From Armigeres subalbatus (taxonomy: Eukaryota; Arthropoda; Insecta; Diptera; Culicidae), in assembly GCF_024139115.2 (NCBI RefSeq), contig NW_026943146.1, positions 372,001 through 436,000 on the forward strand: a stretch of 64,000 bases of DNA, given 5' to 3'. The translations under genes and the position numbers were made by a program. Shown piece by piece: positions 26,102-36,911 of the stretch; the first letter of the stretch is position 1, and the number at the start of each line of letters is the position of its first letter. Below the pieces are notes generated by a model, which was given only the letters and a program-made list of their open reading frames with translations, searched no databases and was not told where the DNA came from.

Positions 26102-27973
26102 TCAACGGCGCCAGGAGCGGTCCTCCGATTCCATATCTTCTTCTTCTTCCTCCTCTTCCACCATCTGGACTTCAGAAGCTTCCTCCATGGAAGCCGTTTC
26201 GGTTAGCGTTTCCATCGAAGCTGTGGAAGCTATCTCAGCACTGACGACGGGTCCAACCTTTTCACCAGCTGCTTCGTCCAACAATTTCTCGGTCGACTCA
26301 TCCGTAGCCTTGTTCGAACCAACGGTGTCGGAAGTATTCTCAACCGGGATGACTTTTTCCTTGCTTTCTGTTTTCTCAATTTGAGGAACGGCTGGAGTTG
26401 TATTGTTGTTGCTGTTGGTCACCACCCATCCGATCTGAAGTGTCACGTCGCGGAACATCTTACCACGGACAAGGGCCTTTTCAGCATTCTGACGAATCGA
26501 GAAGGTGATCGAAAGGGATGGCACCGTTTCTTCTAGCTGATGCTTGGTTATTTCTCCAAAATGCTTGAAATGTCCGAGCAGGGCATCGGCGTCCTCCAAT
26601 GCAAATCCGGTTATGGCGATCGTTGTTGGACGGCGATCTACACTAGTCGATCCCAGTGGAGCAACTCGATTCGTCGAGCGCGCTGCACGTGCCCCTGGGG
26701 GACCGTACATTTGAGGTTTGCTGACGACCCCAGCCGCATTAACAACCACAGGAACTTGGCCATTTCCAGTTCCAGGTACTCGATGCGTACGTTGTTCTTG
26801 GGCAATTATCTCCAATTCAGCGTCGAGGATGTCCTTCTCATGCTGTTCCTTAGTTTTGCGCTTTGGGACCACTTGTGGTGCTATTTGATGTTGGTCGGTG
26901 GCAATTTCCTGCTTCAGTTTATCGATGTTACCTTCCAGCTCTTTGATTGAGGACAGCAACTTAACTCGACTGGGGTCGTGAGCTTCAAATTTTTCAACCA
27001 TCATTACCAGCGTTCGGAGTTCTTTCAAATAACGCTGCAGAAGATCATACTTTCGCTTTAGCAGTCCTTGGCTGATTTCCTGCGTCTTTCTCATTAGATC
27101 CGACTTGGCATGATTGATTTTAGCTGCGTTCTTCATGCGTAGCTGATTAGCCGTCACGATAGGAGCCACATTCGTATTGACCAGCTTTGTAGCAGTGTTC
27201 GTCAAATGCGTAGCTACTACCGTTGTAGTAGGGGCAACATTCTCACCACCGCTTGCAATGGAAGAGGATGCTGAACTGGTAGCGACCACCGATGGGACTC
27301 CATCCTTAGAAACTGCTGCACCTGCAGAGACTGGAGTCGTGGCCGAAGTAATGTTTAGATTATTGTTGATGCTGTATTGATTCGGGTACGATCTACGTAG
27401 CGAATGTTCCGTTTTTGCGCCTGGCGTAATTGCGGGCTGCTCTCCTCCAATTGGCGATGAATGCCAGAATACTTTGATAAAACGATTATTCAAGACTGCT
27501 TCCGTGCTGCGGTAGGCCACATTCGCTTCTGCATGGGTTGAGAATGTGACAATGGCCGCCTCCGGGTCTCCATCGTAGCTAATTTGAATGTTTACAATCT
27601 TTCCAAATTTAGAGAAGTGATTATTCAAGTGAGCGATAGCATTCAGCCCCCTGGGAATCTTCCTCAACTCCAACGAACAATTCTGTTGGGGATTGACGAT
27701 ACCTCCATTGTTGGCTGGGTGTCCTGATACTCGTGGACCCAAGCGATTATTTAATGGAAGTTTTCGTTTCAAATGAGCATCTGCCACCGCAACGGCATCC
27801 TCTGGCTCGAATCGACGCTTTGGTTGCTGAGCCGACACGTCGCCGCCTTTGTTGGCATCAACGACCGGCACCGATATTAATTCCCTTTGCAGGGGTGTCG
27901 TGCCGATTGGCACATAATAGCTTTGTCCCATCCCAGGAAAACCATCAATGGAGTGATATAATTTTCTTAGCAT
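26102..27973 (-). CDS. swm: RBM26/RBM27-like RNA-binding protein (swm orthologue), C-terminal part
   Basis: This family (Drosophila second mitotic wave missing, human RBM26/27) acts in nuclear RNA handling. The frame is open for about 625 codons. An RRM near residues 105-175 contains LRKIPRGLNAIAHLNNHFSK, DGDPEAAIVTF and STEAVLNNRFIKVFWH, all signatures of the family. A long region with coiled-coil character follows near 290-385. A second RRM-like block (ITGFALEDADALLGHF) lies near 455-525. An acidic tail ends SWRR, like the family. The N-terminal PWI-like and CCCH regions are missing. The frame is open a few codons beyond the first ATG (27973), so the true 5' edge may be a splice acceptor. 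Confidence 0.85.
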   Translation of the reverse strand: MLRKLYHSIDGFPGMGQSYYVPIGTTPLQRELISVPVVDANKGGDVSAQQPKRRFEPEDAVAVADAHLKRKLPLNNRLGPRVSGHPANNGGIVNPQQNCSLELRKIPRGLNAIAHLNNHFSKFGKIVNIQISYDGDPEAAIVTFSTHAEANVAYRSTEAVLNNRFIKVFWHSSPIGGEQPAITPGAKTEHSLRRSYPNQYSINNNLNITSATTPVSAGAAVSKDGVPSVVATSSASSSIASGGENVAPTTTVVATHLTNTATKLVNTNVAPIVTANQLRMKNAAKINHAKSDLMRKTQEISQGLLKRKYDLLQRYLKELRTLVMMVEKFEAHDPSRVKLLSSIKELEGNIDKLKQEIATDQHQIAPQVVPKRKTKEQHEKDILDAELEIIAQEQRTHRVPGTGNGQVPVVVNAAGVVSKPQMYGPPGARAARSTNRVAPLGSTSVDRRPTTIAITGFALEDADALLGHFKHFGEITKHQLEETVPSLSITFSIRQNAEKALVRGKMFRDVTLQIGWVVTNSNNNTTPAVPQIEKTESKEKVIPVENTSDTVGSNKATDESTEKLLDEAAGEKVGPVVSAEIASTASMETLTETASMEEASEVQMVEEEEEEEDMESEDRSWRR

Positions 27974-28313
27974 GGTCACTTCCAACGTATGTTCAAACTT
28001 ATTATATCATTTGCTTATGATGATATTCCTAAACTATATCCCCTACCAACCATCCAACTCCTTGACATCTATGAGGGCGTCGGTGAGTCGCTGGCCTCTC
28101 GCTAAGTAGATGTCATATCATCATTTCCTCCCTTTCCCTAGTAACGGAGAAGATGGGCGTGGCCAGCAATGGTAGCTTTCATGCTTCATCCTTTTGGACC
28201 TCTAATTGGGTTGCTATTAAATCCCAAATAGTAATCCATAAGCAATTGGAGTAAGAAAGTTAAAGAATATACATGACAGCTATCAGTATGCAATCTACGA
28301 AATACTCCGTTAC

Positions 28314-28349
28314 AACGCAACGCAACGCAACGCAACGCAACGCAACGCA
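28314..28349. repeat. (AACGC)n microsatellite
   Basis: Seven tandem copies of AACGC. The array directly abuts a fragment matching the 5' region of the RTE-like LINE (CAGTAGGTTGTTGGTCC). Confidence 0.9.
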
Positions 28350-28389
28350 GTAGGTTGTTGGTCCAAGGTTCCCTATCCACCGGGATGGG

Positions 28390-28650
28390 GCTGCCATCTT
28401 AGGTATAGCTTCCGGGGAATAGCATTTCATACTCAGCCGCTGGATGCCAGAACAGACGCTGTTGGAGCCGCTCCTCCTTGGTGAACAGACGCTCGATCAG
28501 TCGGGTCAAATTTGTTTAAAGTTCCACCCAACACCAGGGCTAGGCTTGTGCGCTTTGAGCGGCACACGGTCGCTTTGATAGGGCCTGCTTGGGGACACAT
28601 ACAGCTTTTATAGAAGTTCAACAGAGCCCACTGTCGAACCCCACATCCAG
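28390..28650 (-). mobile_element. R1-type 5' UTR relic
   Basis: Read on the minus strand, it carries GACAGTGGGCTCTGTTGAA and then a CGACCGTGTGCCGCTC-like stretch. Both are in the same order in the 5' UTR of R1 copy 1 at 3455-3545. There is no coding part. The boundaries are approximate. Confidence 0.5.
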
Positions 28651-29049
28651 GACCAGAGCTATGTTAGGCGCCCCTTCCCGGATGTCAACTCACCATTTCG
28701 CAGCCCACTAGTTTAGTAAGCTCAAATAAAAATATTCCAAATGTCCGTTATGCGCAATGGCCCTCACTTTTGTTCAAATTATGCCAAATACGCAGTATTG
28801 GGAAACTCTCAAATTCTCAAATCTCATGCGCGATTTAAATCAAGTGCGAGTAAAACCCCACCAGATTCATAGCCCAGATAATCGTTCATGGTTCGACTCG
28901 AGTTTTACATTATTGCATCACTTTTACGTGTTCTTCTTTGTTGAATCCATTTAATTAACTTCCTTCATTCGAAGCAATGGATAATAAGTCCATATGTAAA
29001 CATGAAATACACACGTTACCGTTATGCTAAATGGCGTTATGTCAAATGG

Positions 29050-30360
29050 CCCTCTTCTGGTAGAGCTCGTGGTCTATTATATATACACTGTACCTTAGCA
29101 CACCCTTCAAAGATGGTCCAAAGCACACGTCTCTCAAATGCTTCAAGTGCTTGCAAGTTCATCTGGAGCATAGTCCATTTTTTATGTCCGTGGAGATCCT
29201 ACGATCTTATGAGCGTTTTGTACATGATACATTTGGTGCGGGTGTGAATAATTTAGAACAGCAGTTTCATCTGGAGCCCGTAGTAAGCTCGACTCGACAC
29301 AGATAATGCATTTTCGTATTTAACAACTAACATTATTATCAGCCGTTAGCAAGAGTCCAAGGTAGACGAATTCCCAAACCACCTCGAAAGTAGTGTCTTC
29401 GACGCATTTAACACCAGTCAACTTTTGTTGTTTTTACGTTTCAGGTGGGCAGGCGGACAGTTCGGCCGATAATGTTAATATCGTCCGCGAAACAACCAAA
29501 TTGACTGGATCAATTTATTGAAAATAGTACCATGGCTATTGCACCCGGCTTTCCGCATGACACTTCTTCTTCTTCTTCGTTGGCATTACATCCCCCACTG
29601 GGACATTGCCGCCTCGCAGCTTAGTGTTCATTAAGCACTTCCACAGTTATTAACTGCGAGATTTCTAAGCCAAGTTACCATTTCTGCATTCGTATATCAT
29701 GAGGCTAACACGATGATACTTTTATGCCCAGGGAAGTCGAGACAATTTCCAATCCGAAAATTGTCTAGACCGGCACCGGGAATCGAACCCAGCCACCCTC
29801 AGCATGGTCTTGCTTTGTAGCCGCGCATCTTACCGCACGGCTAAGGAGGGCCCCCGCATGACACCTTTTAGCGCAATATTGACTAACAGGCACAAACACT
29901 TACCTTGTTGGATTCCTCCGCTGGATTTGAATGAAATATTCACACAATTTGCACACTATTCATCGTGTTGCAATTATCTGTCTTGTAAGCTTCCCGGGAA
30001 ATCTATTTTCGTTCATGATTTTCAAGCTATTTCTATACTGTTGTATGCCGCCTTAAAATCGATAGACAGTTGGTGCGTGGAGACCTAATATTCACGGCAT
30101 TGAAGGATCTGTGACAGACGAAGGAAGAAGATCTTCCGGATCTGGGATATTAGCCGCCTAGGCTTTCAGGATAGTGATCGCTCAAAAGTTGTCACGCTCC
30201 AACTTGTCATCTTTTTTTGCAGATGGGACATATGACCCCTTCCTTTCATTCCTCTGGTAGCTGTTTCGCAGATTCAGACTATCAGCATGTGCAGAAAAGT
30301 GGACAGCTTTTCCGGGCCCATTGAAAATTTCCGAACACTATTCTAGTTTGAATCTGGGGC
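29050..30360 (-). pseudogene. Degenerate LINE reverse transcriptase, split by a SINE
   Basis: In broken minus-strand frames I read QLPEE.KEGVICPI.KK near 30200-30260, SIDFKAAY-like motif A near 30045, a DINIIGRT-like piece near 29480, then FVYLG near 29360 and H.TKC..YKTLI near 29210. The order is that of a non-LTR RT and its thumb. Numerous stops show it is dead. It differs from the LINE at 21-24 kb. The clade is not assigned. Confidence 0.55.
29564..29853 (-). mobile_element. Feilai-like tRNA-derived SINE, full-length copy
   Basis: On the minus strand it begins GGGCCCTCCTTAGCCGTGCG (tRNA-like head with box A), has a box B (GGGTTCGATTCC), a non-tRNA body and a 3' tail of GAA repeats. CCGCATGACAC is duplicated on both sides (29553-29563 and 29854-29864), an 11-bp target duplication within the LINE relic. 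It is the best-preserved of five copies in the window. Confidence 0.85.
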
Positions 30361-30628
30361 GAAATAGAACAAGGTCGCTGGCTGGTTTTCCCAGCGGCGT
30401 TGTGCTCATGTTTGAAAATTTTATAATAAAATTAAATTATTATGTTGCTGCAAATAAAGGCGTCGTAGTTGCAAAGTGGATTGATCCGCAGATAAAATGA
30501 CGCATTCATACATCAATTGAAACATATTTGAATCCTGTGATACATTCGTGGTTCAAATTTGCAGAAAATAGAACTGAGCAGTATAAGAGTTATAAGCTTT
30601 CAAAACTCAACTGATATCAAAATGAATA
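30361..30628. other. No feature seen
   Basis: Short A/T-rich sequence between the LINE relic and the TIR element, without recognisable content. Confidence 0.3.
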
Positions 30629-32009
30629 AGGTACTCCGGGGCAAGTGGGACCTAAAAAAACGCTAGTTCAGCAAAATCGTTAACGCATACTTAGAAAACA
30701 GGGTATTTCAGGACATTAACCACGGATACATCATTATATGCTTCCGTTGTTGATGTGTAGACGTGTTGCAAGCCATTCACTCAGTTACAAAAATATTGAT
30801 AGTGACATAAATAAATTTACCTGTGGGACCTACTTACTGCTTCAAACGGGGCAAGTGGGACCTATTCTGCTCTATACTGTCGAACGAAACTAATTTGAAG
30901 AATGTAGATATAATGTTCATGTGTTTCCTTAGTCGTAGTATTTCAAATCATGGATGGAGGTTTATTGCTTGTCAGACTTTTGTTTTTTGGCAAAAGAAAG
31001 GGATTACAATGTTAGCAGATATAAAAAACAAGACAACAGCCGGTTTGCTGTTTAATTGTCTGTTGTCTGGCTTAACATTAGCTTACTTTCTTACCAAATG
31101 TGTTAGATGGAAGAGATAAGCAAATATTTGTTCACTTTTCGAATGAATGTTTCTCTGTTTAACACAAATTATTACATAAATGAGAACTTCGAAAGGAACG
31201 TTTTTATTCAGGCGGTGTTGTAAATTTGTAATAGAACGAAATGGCCAGTTTACGTCTTAATCACTTTATTTATCTGAAAATCTGTTAATCTGATGCGAAG
31301 TTTTAAAATAACAAAACACAAGACAAAACCTGTTGATCTATTGTAGAATAAATAGATTGTTTGCACTGTAAACGGAATATTTTGCATAGTTATAGCAATT
31401 GCTCTTTTCCATGAGGGAGATAATTTTCAGAAAGTAAAATACACATTTGGTAAATCAACTGTACACTACTTCTTAACAACTAAACCAACGATATCAACTG
31501 CATTTGATTCAGATCCATATGATATATGAGTGTCGAAGTTATTTTTCACTAGACAACAATCTAAAAACAGGTAAAATGGCTCTATCGAAAATGTTGTTCA
31601 AATATGTCCCACTTGCCCCATGTATGTTAAAAATCAAGGGAAAGTGAAAATGGCAGATTTTGGCTTTAATCAAAACTTTTAAATCGTTTTTGATGTCACA
31701 CAATTATTTAATTGCTCAAAATATTCACTTTCCACATCAATGATGAATTTAGAAACGACTATTTTGTTGGAAATCCATTGAATTAAAATAAAAGTAATAG
31801 ATTTTGCCGGTAGTTTAAAGTCATGATTAAACAATACCACTAGTATGGTGCCGCAAAGGGTTTTGATTCCATTTTTTTTTGTGTCAGGCGAATTCGTTGA
31901 TAATTCTGCTTCATCTTTCTAGAACATTGTTACTATTAAAAACGTTCACCGATTAATCGGCAGCCATAGTACCCACTTACCCCGTATTTTCACTTGCCCC
32001 GGGGTACCT
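30629..32009 (-). mobile_element. TA-flanked TIR element (AGGTACCCCGG family), copy 2, longer
   Basis: It begins AGGTACTCCGGGGCAAGTGG and ends in the inverse type (CCCGGGGTACCT), with TA at both edges. Its sequence is the reverse complement of the element at 16111-17293 over nearly the whole length. About 200 extra bp near 31115-31300 are absent from that copy. No transposase frame is seen, so both look non-autonomous. Confidence 0.75.
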
Positions 32010-32011
32010 TA

Positions 32012-32759
32012 TAGAATGAATGTCCCAGATTCATATTCAAAATGACAACAATTTGTATCACACCTGAAATTACGACAGTGCATGAGCGCCTTACCACCCT
32101 ACCAAAATCGGCATAGGTGTCTACCACTGCGTCCGAAAACCTTTTTACAAAAGCGACCAGGCTAACCAGCCCCGATCTCCCCCTACGCAAGGACTTATGG
32201 GAGGAGGTCGAGTTTGTTGTTTTCTCAGTTTGTTATGTTTCAGGTTGATAAAAAAAATATAAAAAAAATCTTACTTACAGGGGTTCAACCCAGAAAAATC
32301 CTTTTCTTAATCCATGTAAGCTGTTGCAAAAATAGCTCCGTTGCTTTTTTTATCTTCAACGCTCCAAACCAGAAAAACAACTCTATTTAGCAAAAACATA
32401 AAAGAATTAAGAATAGGCAGCGTTCCATTTAAATGCAAATTACTCTTGTATTCGTGAGGGGCAAGTACTGACTTACTAACTCTCACAAAAGACAGTAATT
32501 GGGTCATGCATCATAATTGTTCGCAGCAGTCAGAATACTGCAAACTTAATTAAAGAAGCATTCTTGCATTTTCCTCGGTTCAGCTGGAACGGGTCTTGAT
32601 GGCAGCCCAAAGTGGCATACAACAACAAATGAACGAAAAGAAAATAAATAATGCAATGCCAAAGTATGGATATATGCTCCACCCGGAAGGAATGATTATT
32701 CTTCAATAAGTTTATGATATATATTTTTTTTATTATTAAATACATTACAAATACGACCC
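32012..32759. other. No gene recognised
   Basis: Mixed A/T-rich sequence; short frames without domains. Confidence 0.3.
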
Positions 32760-32981
32760 GGGCCCTTCTTAGCTGTAAAGCAAGACCATGCTGAGGGTAG
32801 CTGGGTTCGATTCCCGGTGCCGGTATAGGCAATTTTAGTTTTGGAAATTGTATCGACTTCCCTGGGCATAAAAGTATCATCGTGTTAGCCTCATGATATA
32901 TGAAAGCGAAAATGGTAATTTGGCTTTGAAACGGCAATGTCCCAATGGCGGATGTAATGCCAACAAGAAGAAGAAGAAGAA
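32760..32981 (+). mobile_element. Feilai-like SINE, box A deleted
   Basis: It carries the family head GGGCCCTTCTTAGC, box B GGGTTCGATTCC, the body and a (GAA)n tail. About 25 bp that contain box A in the full copy are missing, and the body lacks the stretch with AGTGCTTAATGAACAC. It is probably transcriptionally dead. Confidence 0.8.
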
Positions 32982-33041
32982 TTCAACCCGTAAACGCATA
33001 GCTACGCTAATCTGACTATGTTTAATTATAATTTAATACTA

Positions 33042-33435
33042 TTTAAAAAAAACTGAATAATCCACCTAGCGGTGTTGGTGCCTTTCTCGTGAAAAAAATA
33101 CAAAAAAATATGATTGAGTATTTTTTAGTGTTTTTTGGGCATAAAAATAGTATGTTGGCCTTAACTTCTGATCTCATAGTCCGATCTGGCCAATTTTCAA
33201 TGGGACAAGATTCCCCGTCGAATGGAACCTGTTGTAAGTAATTCGGATAATGCCAAGTTCCAAAAAGTGTGTCTACAAAATTTGCAGACATACACACATA
33301 CAGACATCACCTCAGCTCGTCGAGCTGAGTCGATTGGTATATAACACTATGGGTCTCCGGGGCTCCTATCAAAAGTTCGTTTTTGGAGTGATCATATAGC
33401 CTTTCGGTACAGTTGTACGAGAAACGCAAAAACAA
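33042..33435 (+). mobile_element. Family A MITE-like repeat, uninterrupted copy
   Basis: It starts AATCCACCTAGCGGTGTTGG, contains CATAGTCCGATCTGGCCAAT, a short ACATACACACATACAGACAT tract, then TCGTCGAGCTGAGTCGATTG, and ends TACGAGAAACGCAAAA. It shows what the locus at 2836-15290 looked like before the R1 insertions. Confidence 0.75.
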
Positions 33436-33805
33436 CTTAGTTCACCTAGTAGTGATACTGCATTTCTCGCATTTAGCCAAGACACCTATTTTATATGGCA
33501 CTAATAACTTTTAAACGCAACGGTTGATCGTTATCAAATTCAATAGTGATCAACTAGGCTTTGCTCCCTCACGAATGCTACTTGTTGAGAAAAAATCGGT
33601 AAAAGATTACTATATGAAAAGTTGTCAGATGTTTTTTTTTTGGCTTTTGTGCACACACATACACACGAACAGTCAGACATTTGTGGGCAATCGAGCTGAG
33701 TCAATTGATATATAACACTATGGGACTCCAAGAGTTATATAAAAGTTCATTTTCAGAGTGAAATGATAGCCTTTAGGTACAACTTTGTTGTAGGAGAAAG
33801 GCAAA
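33436..33805 (+). mobile_element. Family A-related repeat, diverged copy in tandem
   Basis: It follows directly on the previous copy. Diverged versions of the same blocks are present: TTCACCTAGTAGTGATACTG, a short ACACACATACACAC tract, CGAGCTGAGTCAATTGATAT, and an end GGAGAAAGGCAAAA. Confidence 0.6.
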
Positions 33806-35340
33806 AATGTGTACAGACCCAATTCGAATTTGGCTACGTAACATTTTTTTAGTTTTTTTTCATTTTTTTGAATTGTTTCTGTATCGCGTAAATTATCTAA
33901 TCCTCGTAATAAAAACTGGTATGATCCAAAAATCGGCGTTAAAAATATTTGAAAAAACGGGTACTTAGGAACATCTTTGGTGGTATGCAAACATGAAACA
34001 AAAGGGGGTCAAAGCTAGAAGGATAAGATGAGCACTTGCAAGAATGAGACGTCCCACTTTCCACTTCTTACTGCGAACACAGAGTAGTACAAAATGAGAT
34101 GTGAGAAATGACAAGTGGGAAATGATTAGGAAGAAGTGTGAAATAAAAAGTCTCACTGTTCGTTTTTAACTTCTCACTACTCACTGTAAAAAGTTATTAG
34201 TGCGAAGTGAGGAGCAACACGTCTCGCTACTCATTTCGGAGCGTAATTTGTTTTGTTTTACATTTTTGTGATTTTTTCAACAGCGAGTACACCAGATAAC
34301 AACAAAAAACGACACAAATTGAGCCAAAATTTTCCTGTTCGCCAATGTTATTGACAATGGAACAAATACCCTAAAGATGATTAGGAAGTTAAGATTTGAA
34401 AACAAAGCAAACATGACCATAATTTGCACTCGTGATGTGATAGGTGAGATAGAGCCCGCTACATTTTCAATTGGTCTAGTGAAAATGAAAATGCCTTTAT
34501 TCTCGTTTTGGCGTGACGATCACGAAAACTAACAGTACTGTTTTCACTCTGTGAAAACGAGCATTCAAATTTAGCAAATTCATAGAATAGCAGATAGTCT
34601 AATCCAGTAGTAATGAAAATGTGAAGTTTCAAGTGAAACATAATGTATGATGGGAACCATTTTAGCGTATACACTTTTATTCGATTTTCATGATATTTTT
34701 ATGACTCATGAGATCGACCGTACTCTAATTTATCTCCGCTAGTATATGATGCTAAATGTAATGCAACTTGAATTAAAATGTAATGGCATCATTCTACTAC
34801 GAGTGATTGCCCGAATGAACGTGGCATGCTTTTCTCGGTTTCCCTGAGAGTTTATTTACAAACGATCAAACCAAATGGAAATGCAATATATTTAAATTTG
34901 CTTCGATAGTTTAATATCAACTCAAATGAAGAGGATAACAGCTGATTCTGTGAAATCATTCAAATGTCTGCCTGTTCCATGTCGGGTTTTTTTTCATACC
35001 CATCATCAAAAGATAAAACCCCACTCAGCCGTAGGATTATAATTAACGACGACTAGCTTCTACAGAACAGTATAGAAAACAACCTGCATTCAAAAAGCTG
35101 CTTCATTGGTTGAGACGTGATTGCCTTATCATATCGAGACAACAAACAGTTTCACAGAAGCATCATAAGTAGCATAAACTTCAACAAAACAAGTTATTAT
35201 TTGATTGAATTCAGCATGCAGAGGCTGCGACGTGAGCTAATGTGAATGCTACAAAAAATCAACAAAGTGCTAAATTCAAATTAAAAAAAATGTCACAAAA
35301 TGGTTTGGTTCGGTCATTTAGAAATTTGTCAATAATCTAT
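33806..35340. other. No gene; minisatellite-like patch at 34030-34240
   Basis: A degenerate patch of GTGAGAAATG / TCTCACTTCT type lies at 34030-34240. The rest is A/T rich without a recognisable gene. Confidence 0.4.
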
Positions 35341-35357
35341 TCCAGAGGCTGAAATTT

Positions 35358-35494
35358 TGATTTTCCTACAACTCTACCTAACAGTTCATTGTTTGAGATA
35401 CACTGCTTTATGGACTGTTCACAAATTTTGTGAACAGCCCATGAAGTAGTGCATTTCAAACAATGAACTGTTAGGTAGAGTTATAGGAAAATCA
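35358..35494. repeat. Near-perfect hairpin
   Basis: The left arm (TGATTTTCCTACAACTCTAC..., about 65 bp) is the inverse of the right arm ending GTAGAGTTATAGGAAAATCA. The centre CACAAATTTTGTG is itself palindromic. No gene is present. A cruciform or a hairpin RNA is possible, but there is no evidence of function. Confidence 0.8.
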
Positions 35495-35559
35495 AACAAA
35501 TAATTATAATTTAATTAATTTAAATATATTTTAATTACGTAACGATATATGGGATGTAT

Positions 35560-35830
35560 TGGTGTGAGATGTTCCACTTCTCACTCCTCATTTCTCACTT
35601 CTCGCTGTCAAAAGTAAGAAGCATGAAGTGAGAAGTGAGACGGCTCACTACTCACTTCTCGCTCCTCTTTTTTTACAGTGAGAGGAGTGAGTAAAAAGTG
35701 AGAAACGCGAAGTGAGTAGTGAGACATTTCACAACTCACATTGCGCTCTTCATTATTTTGCAGCTAGTAGTGATAAATGAGAAGTGAGAAGTGAGGCGTC
35801 TCTATTCTTACTCCAAATTTCTCACTTTTC
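35560..35830. repeat. Heptamer minisatellite (GTGAGAA-type)
   Basis: Imperfect tandem repeats of GTGAGAA, GAAGTGA and their inverse TCTCACTTC. The array leads directly into the TTCGGCC repeat. Confidence 0.8.
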
Positions 35831-35834
35831 AAAT

Positions 35835-36247
35835 TACCTATTCGGCCAAATGACCTATTCGACCTAATGTCTTTTTCGGCCGAATGTCCTATTCAGTCAA
35901 ATGACCATTTCGGCAAAATGACCCTTTCGGCCAAACGACCCTTTCTGCCAAATGTTCCTTTCAGCCAAACTACCCTTTCGGTCAAATGACCCTTCCGGGC
36001 AAATGAGAAGTGAGACGTCTCTCTTCTTACTCCTAATTTGTCACTTTTCAAATGACCTATTCGGCCTAATGTCTTTTCGGCCAAATGACCATTTCGGCCA
36101 ATTGACCCTTTCGGCCAAATACTTTCGGCCAAACTTCTCTTTCGGCCAAACGACCCATTCGGCCAAAGGACCCTTTCGTCCAAATGACCCTTTCGGCCAA
36201 ACGACCCTTTCGACCAATTGACCCTTTCGGCCTAATAGCCCTTTCCC
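35835..36247. repeat. TTCGGCCAAATGACC minisatellite
   Basis: About 20 imperfect units of roughly 15-18 bp (TTTCGGCCAAATGACCC), interrupted at 36000-36055 by a short GTGAGAC/TCTCTTCTTAC patch of the neighbouring minisatellite. The open frames on both strands here are artefacts of the repeat. Confidence 0.85.
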
Positions 36248-36250
36248 AGG

Positions 36251-36732
36251 AGCCCCCAGGAGTCGATCGCATATCAGCCAAGCTGCTCAAAGCTGACCCC
36301 ATGGCTTCCGATCAGCTACTGCATCGTTTATTTCGTAATATCTGGGACATCGCAACTTTCCCGTCGATTGGATGCACGGTATCTTAGTGAAGGTTGTCAA
36401 AAAGGGTGACTGTATGCGATACGTTGCTGTGTACCGTTCTCAAAGTACTTTGCAAAGTTTTCCTAGCCCGGATTCTGGAGAACATCGATTCGACACTCCG
36501 GCGAAGATCCTGTATGGACCATATTGTCACGCTCCGTATCATTCTGGAGCAGGTCAAGGAATTCCAAGAGTCCCTTTACTTGGTATAAATTGACTACGAA
36601 AAAGCCTTCCACCGTCACGAGAATAAGTGGAGTGCCCTAAGACGCAAGGTGGTCCCGGAGATAAACATCGGCTTCATCGAGGCACCGTACGAGGCCTTCT
36701 CGTGTAGAGTGCTGCACAATGGAATCTGGAGT
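36251..36732 (+). mobile_element. RTE-like LINE fragment (RT region)
   Basis: The plus strand matches the minus-strand LINE at about 22440-21890: CCAGGAGTCGATCGCATATC, CGTTTATTTCGTAATATCTG and the CAAGGAATTCCAAGAGTCCC block. It is truncated at both ends and full of stops. It is directly joined to the TTCGGCC minisatellite. Confidence 0.75.
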
Positions 36733-36749
36733 CACAATGGAGAGCTACG

Positions 36750-36911
36750 GAGCCGTAGACTAATTACGTAAGCAATTTTTCTGGGTTTTTCAACCCCACC
36801 TCCTCCATGTAAGATTTTTCCCATACAAATATTTTTTTATTTATATGGATCGTAAGAAAATGGCAGGAACACCAACACCCAATAAGTGCTTACGTAATTA
36901 ATGTACGACTC
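36750..36911. mobile_element. Short palindromic MITE (ATTACGTAAGCA type)
   Basis: The ends GAGCCGTAGACTAATTACGT and the inverse ending ATTAATGTACGACTC pair over about 25 bp around the core TAATTACGTAAGCA. It is 162 bp with no coding capacity. Confidence 0.65.

Larger units (their letters stand above)
27974..29050. other. Repeat-rich gap
   Basis: No gene is seen. It includes a (AACGC)n microsatellite, a short piece of the LINE at 21-24 kb (AGTAGGTTGTTGGTCC near 28346) and an R1-type 5' UTR relic at 28390-28650. No upstream exon of the swm-like gene was recognised here. Confidence 0.4.

Noticed and set aside
28186..28380. Minus-strand frame with CVALRCVALRC
   Set aside because: It is the (AACGC)n microsatellite translated.
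29770..29850. A tRNA gene on the minus strand
   Set aside because: The boxes A and B belong to a SINE head with a body, a GAA tail and a target duplication; the fold is not a proper tRNA.
35893..36302. Open frames in the TTCGGCC repeat on both strands
   Set aside because: The repeat unit lacks stops. There is no domain, and the same short peptide repeats.
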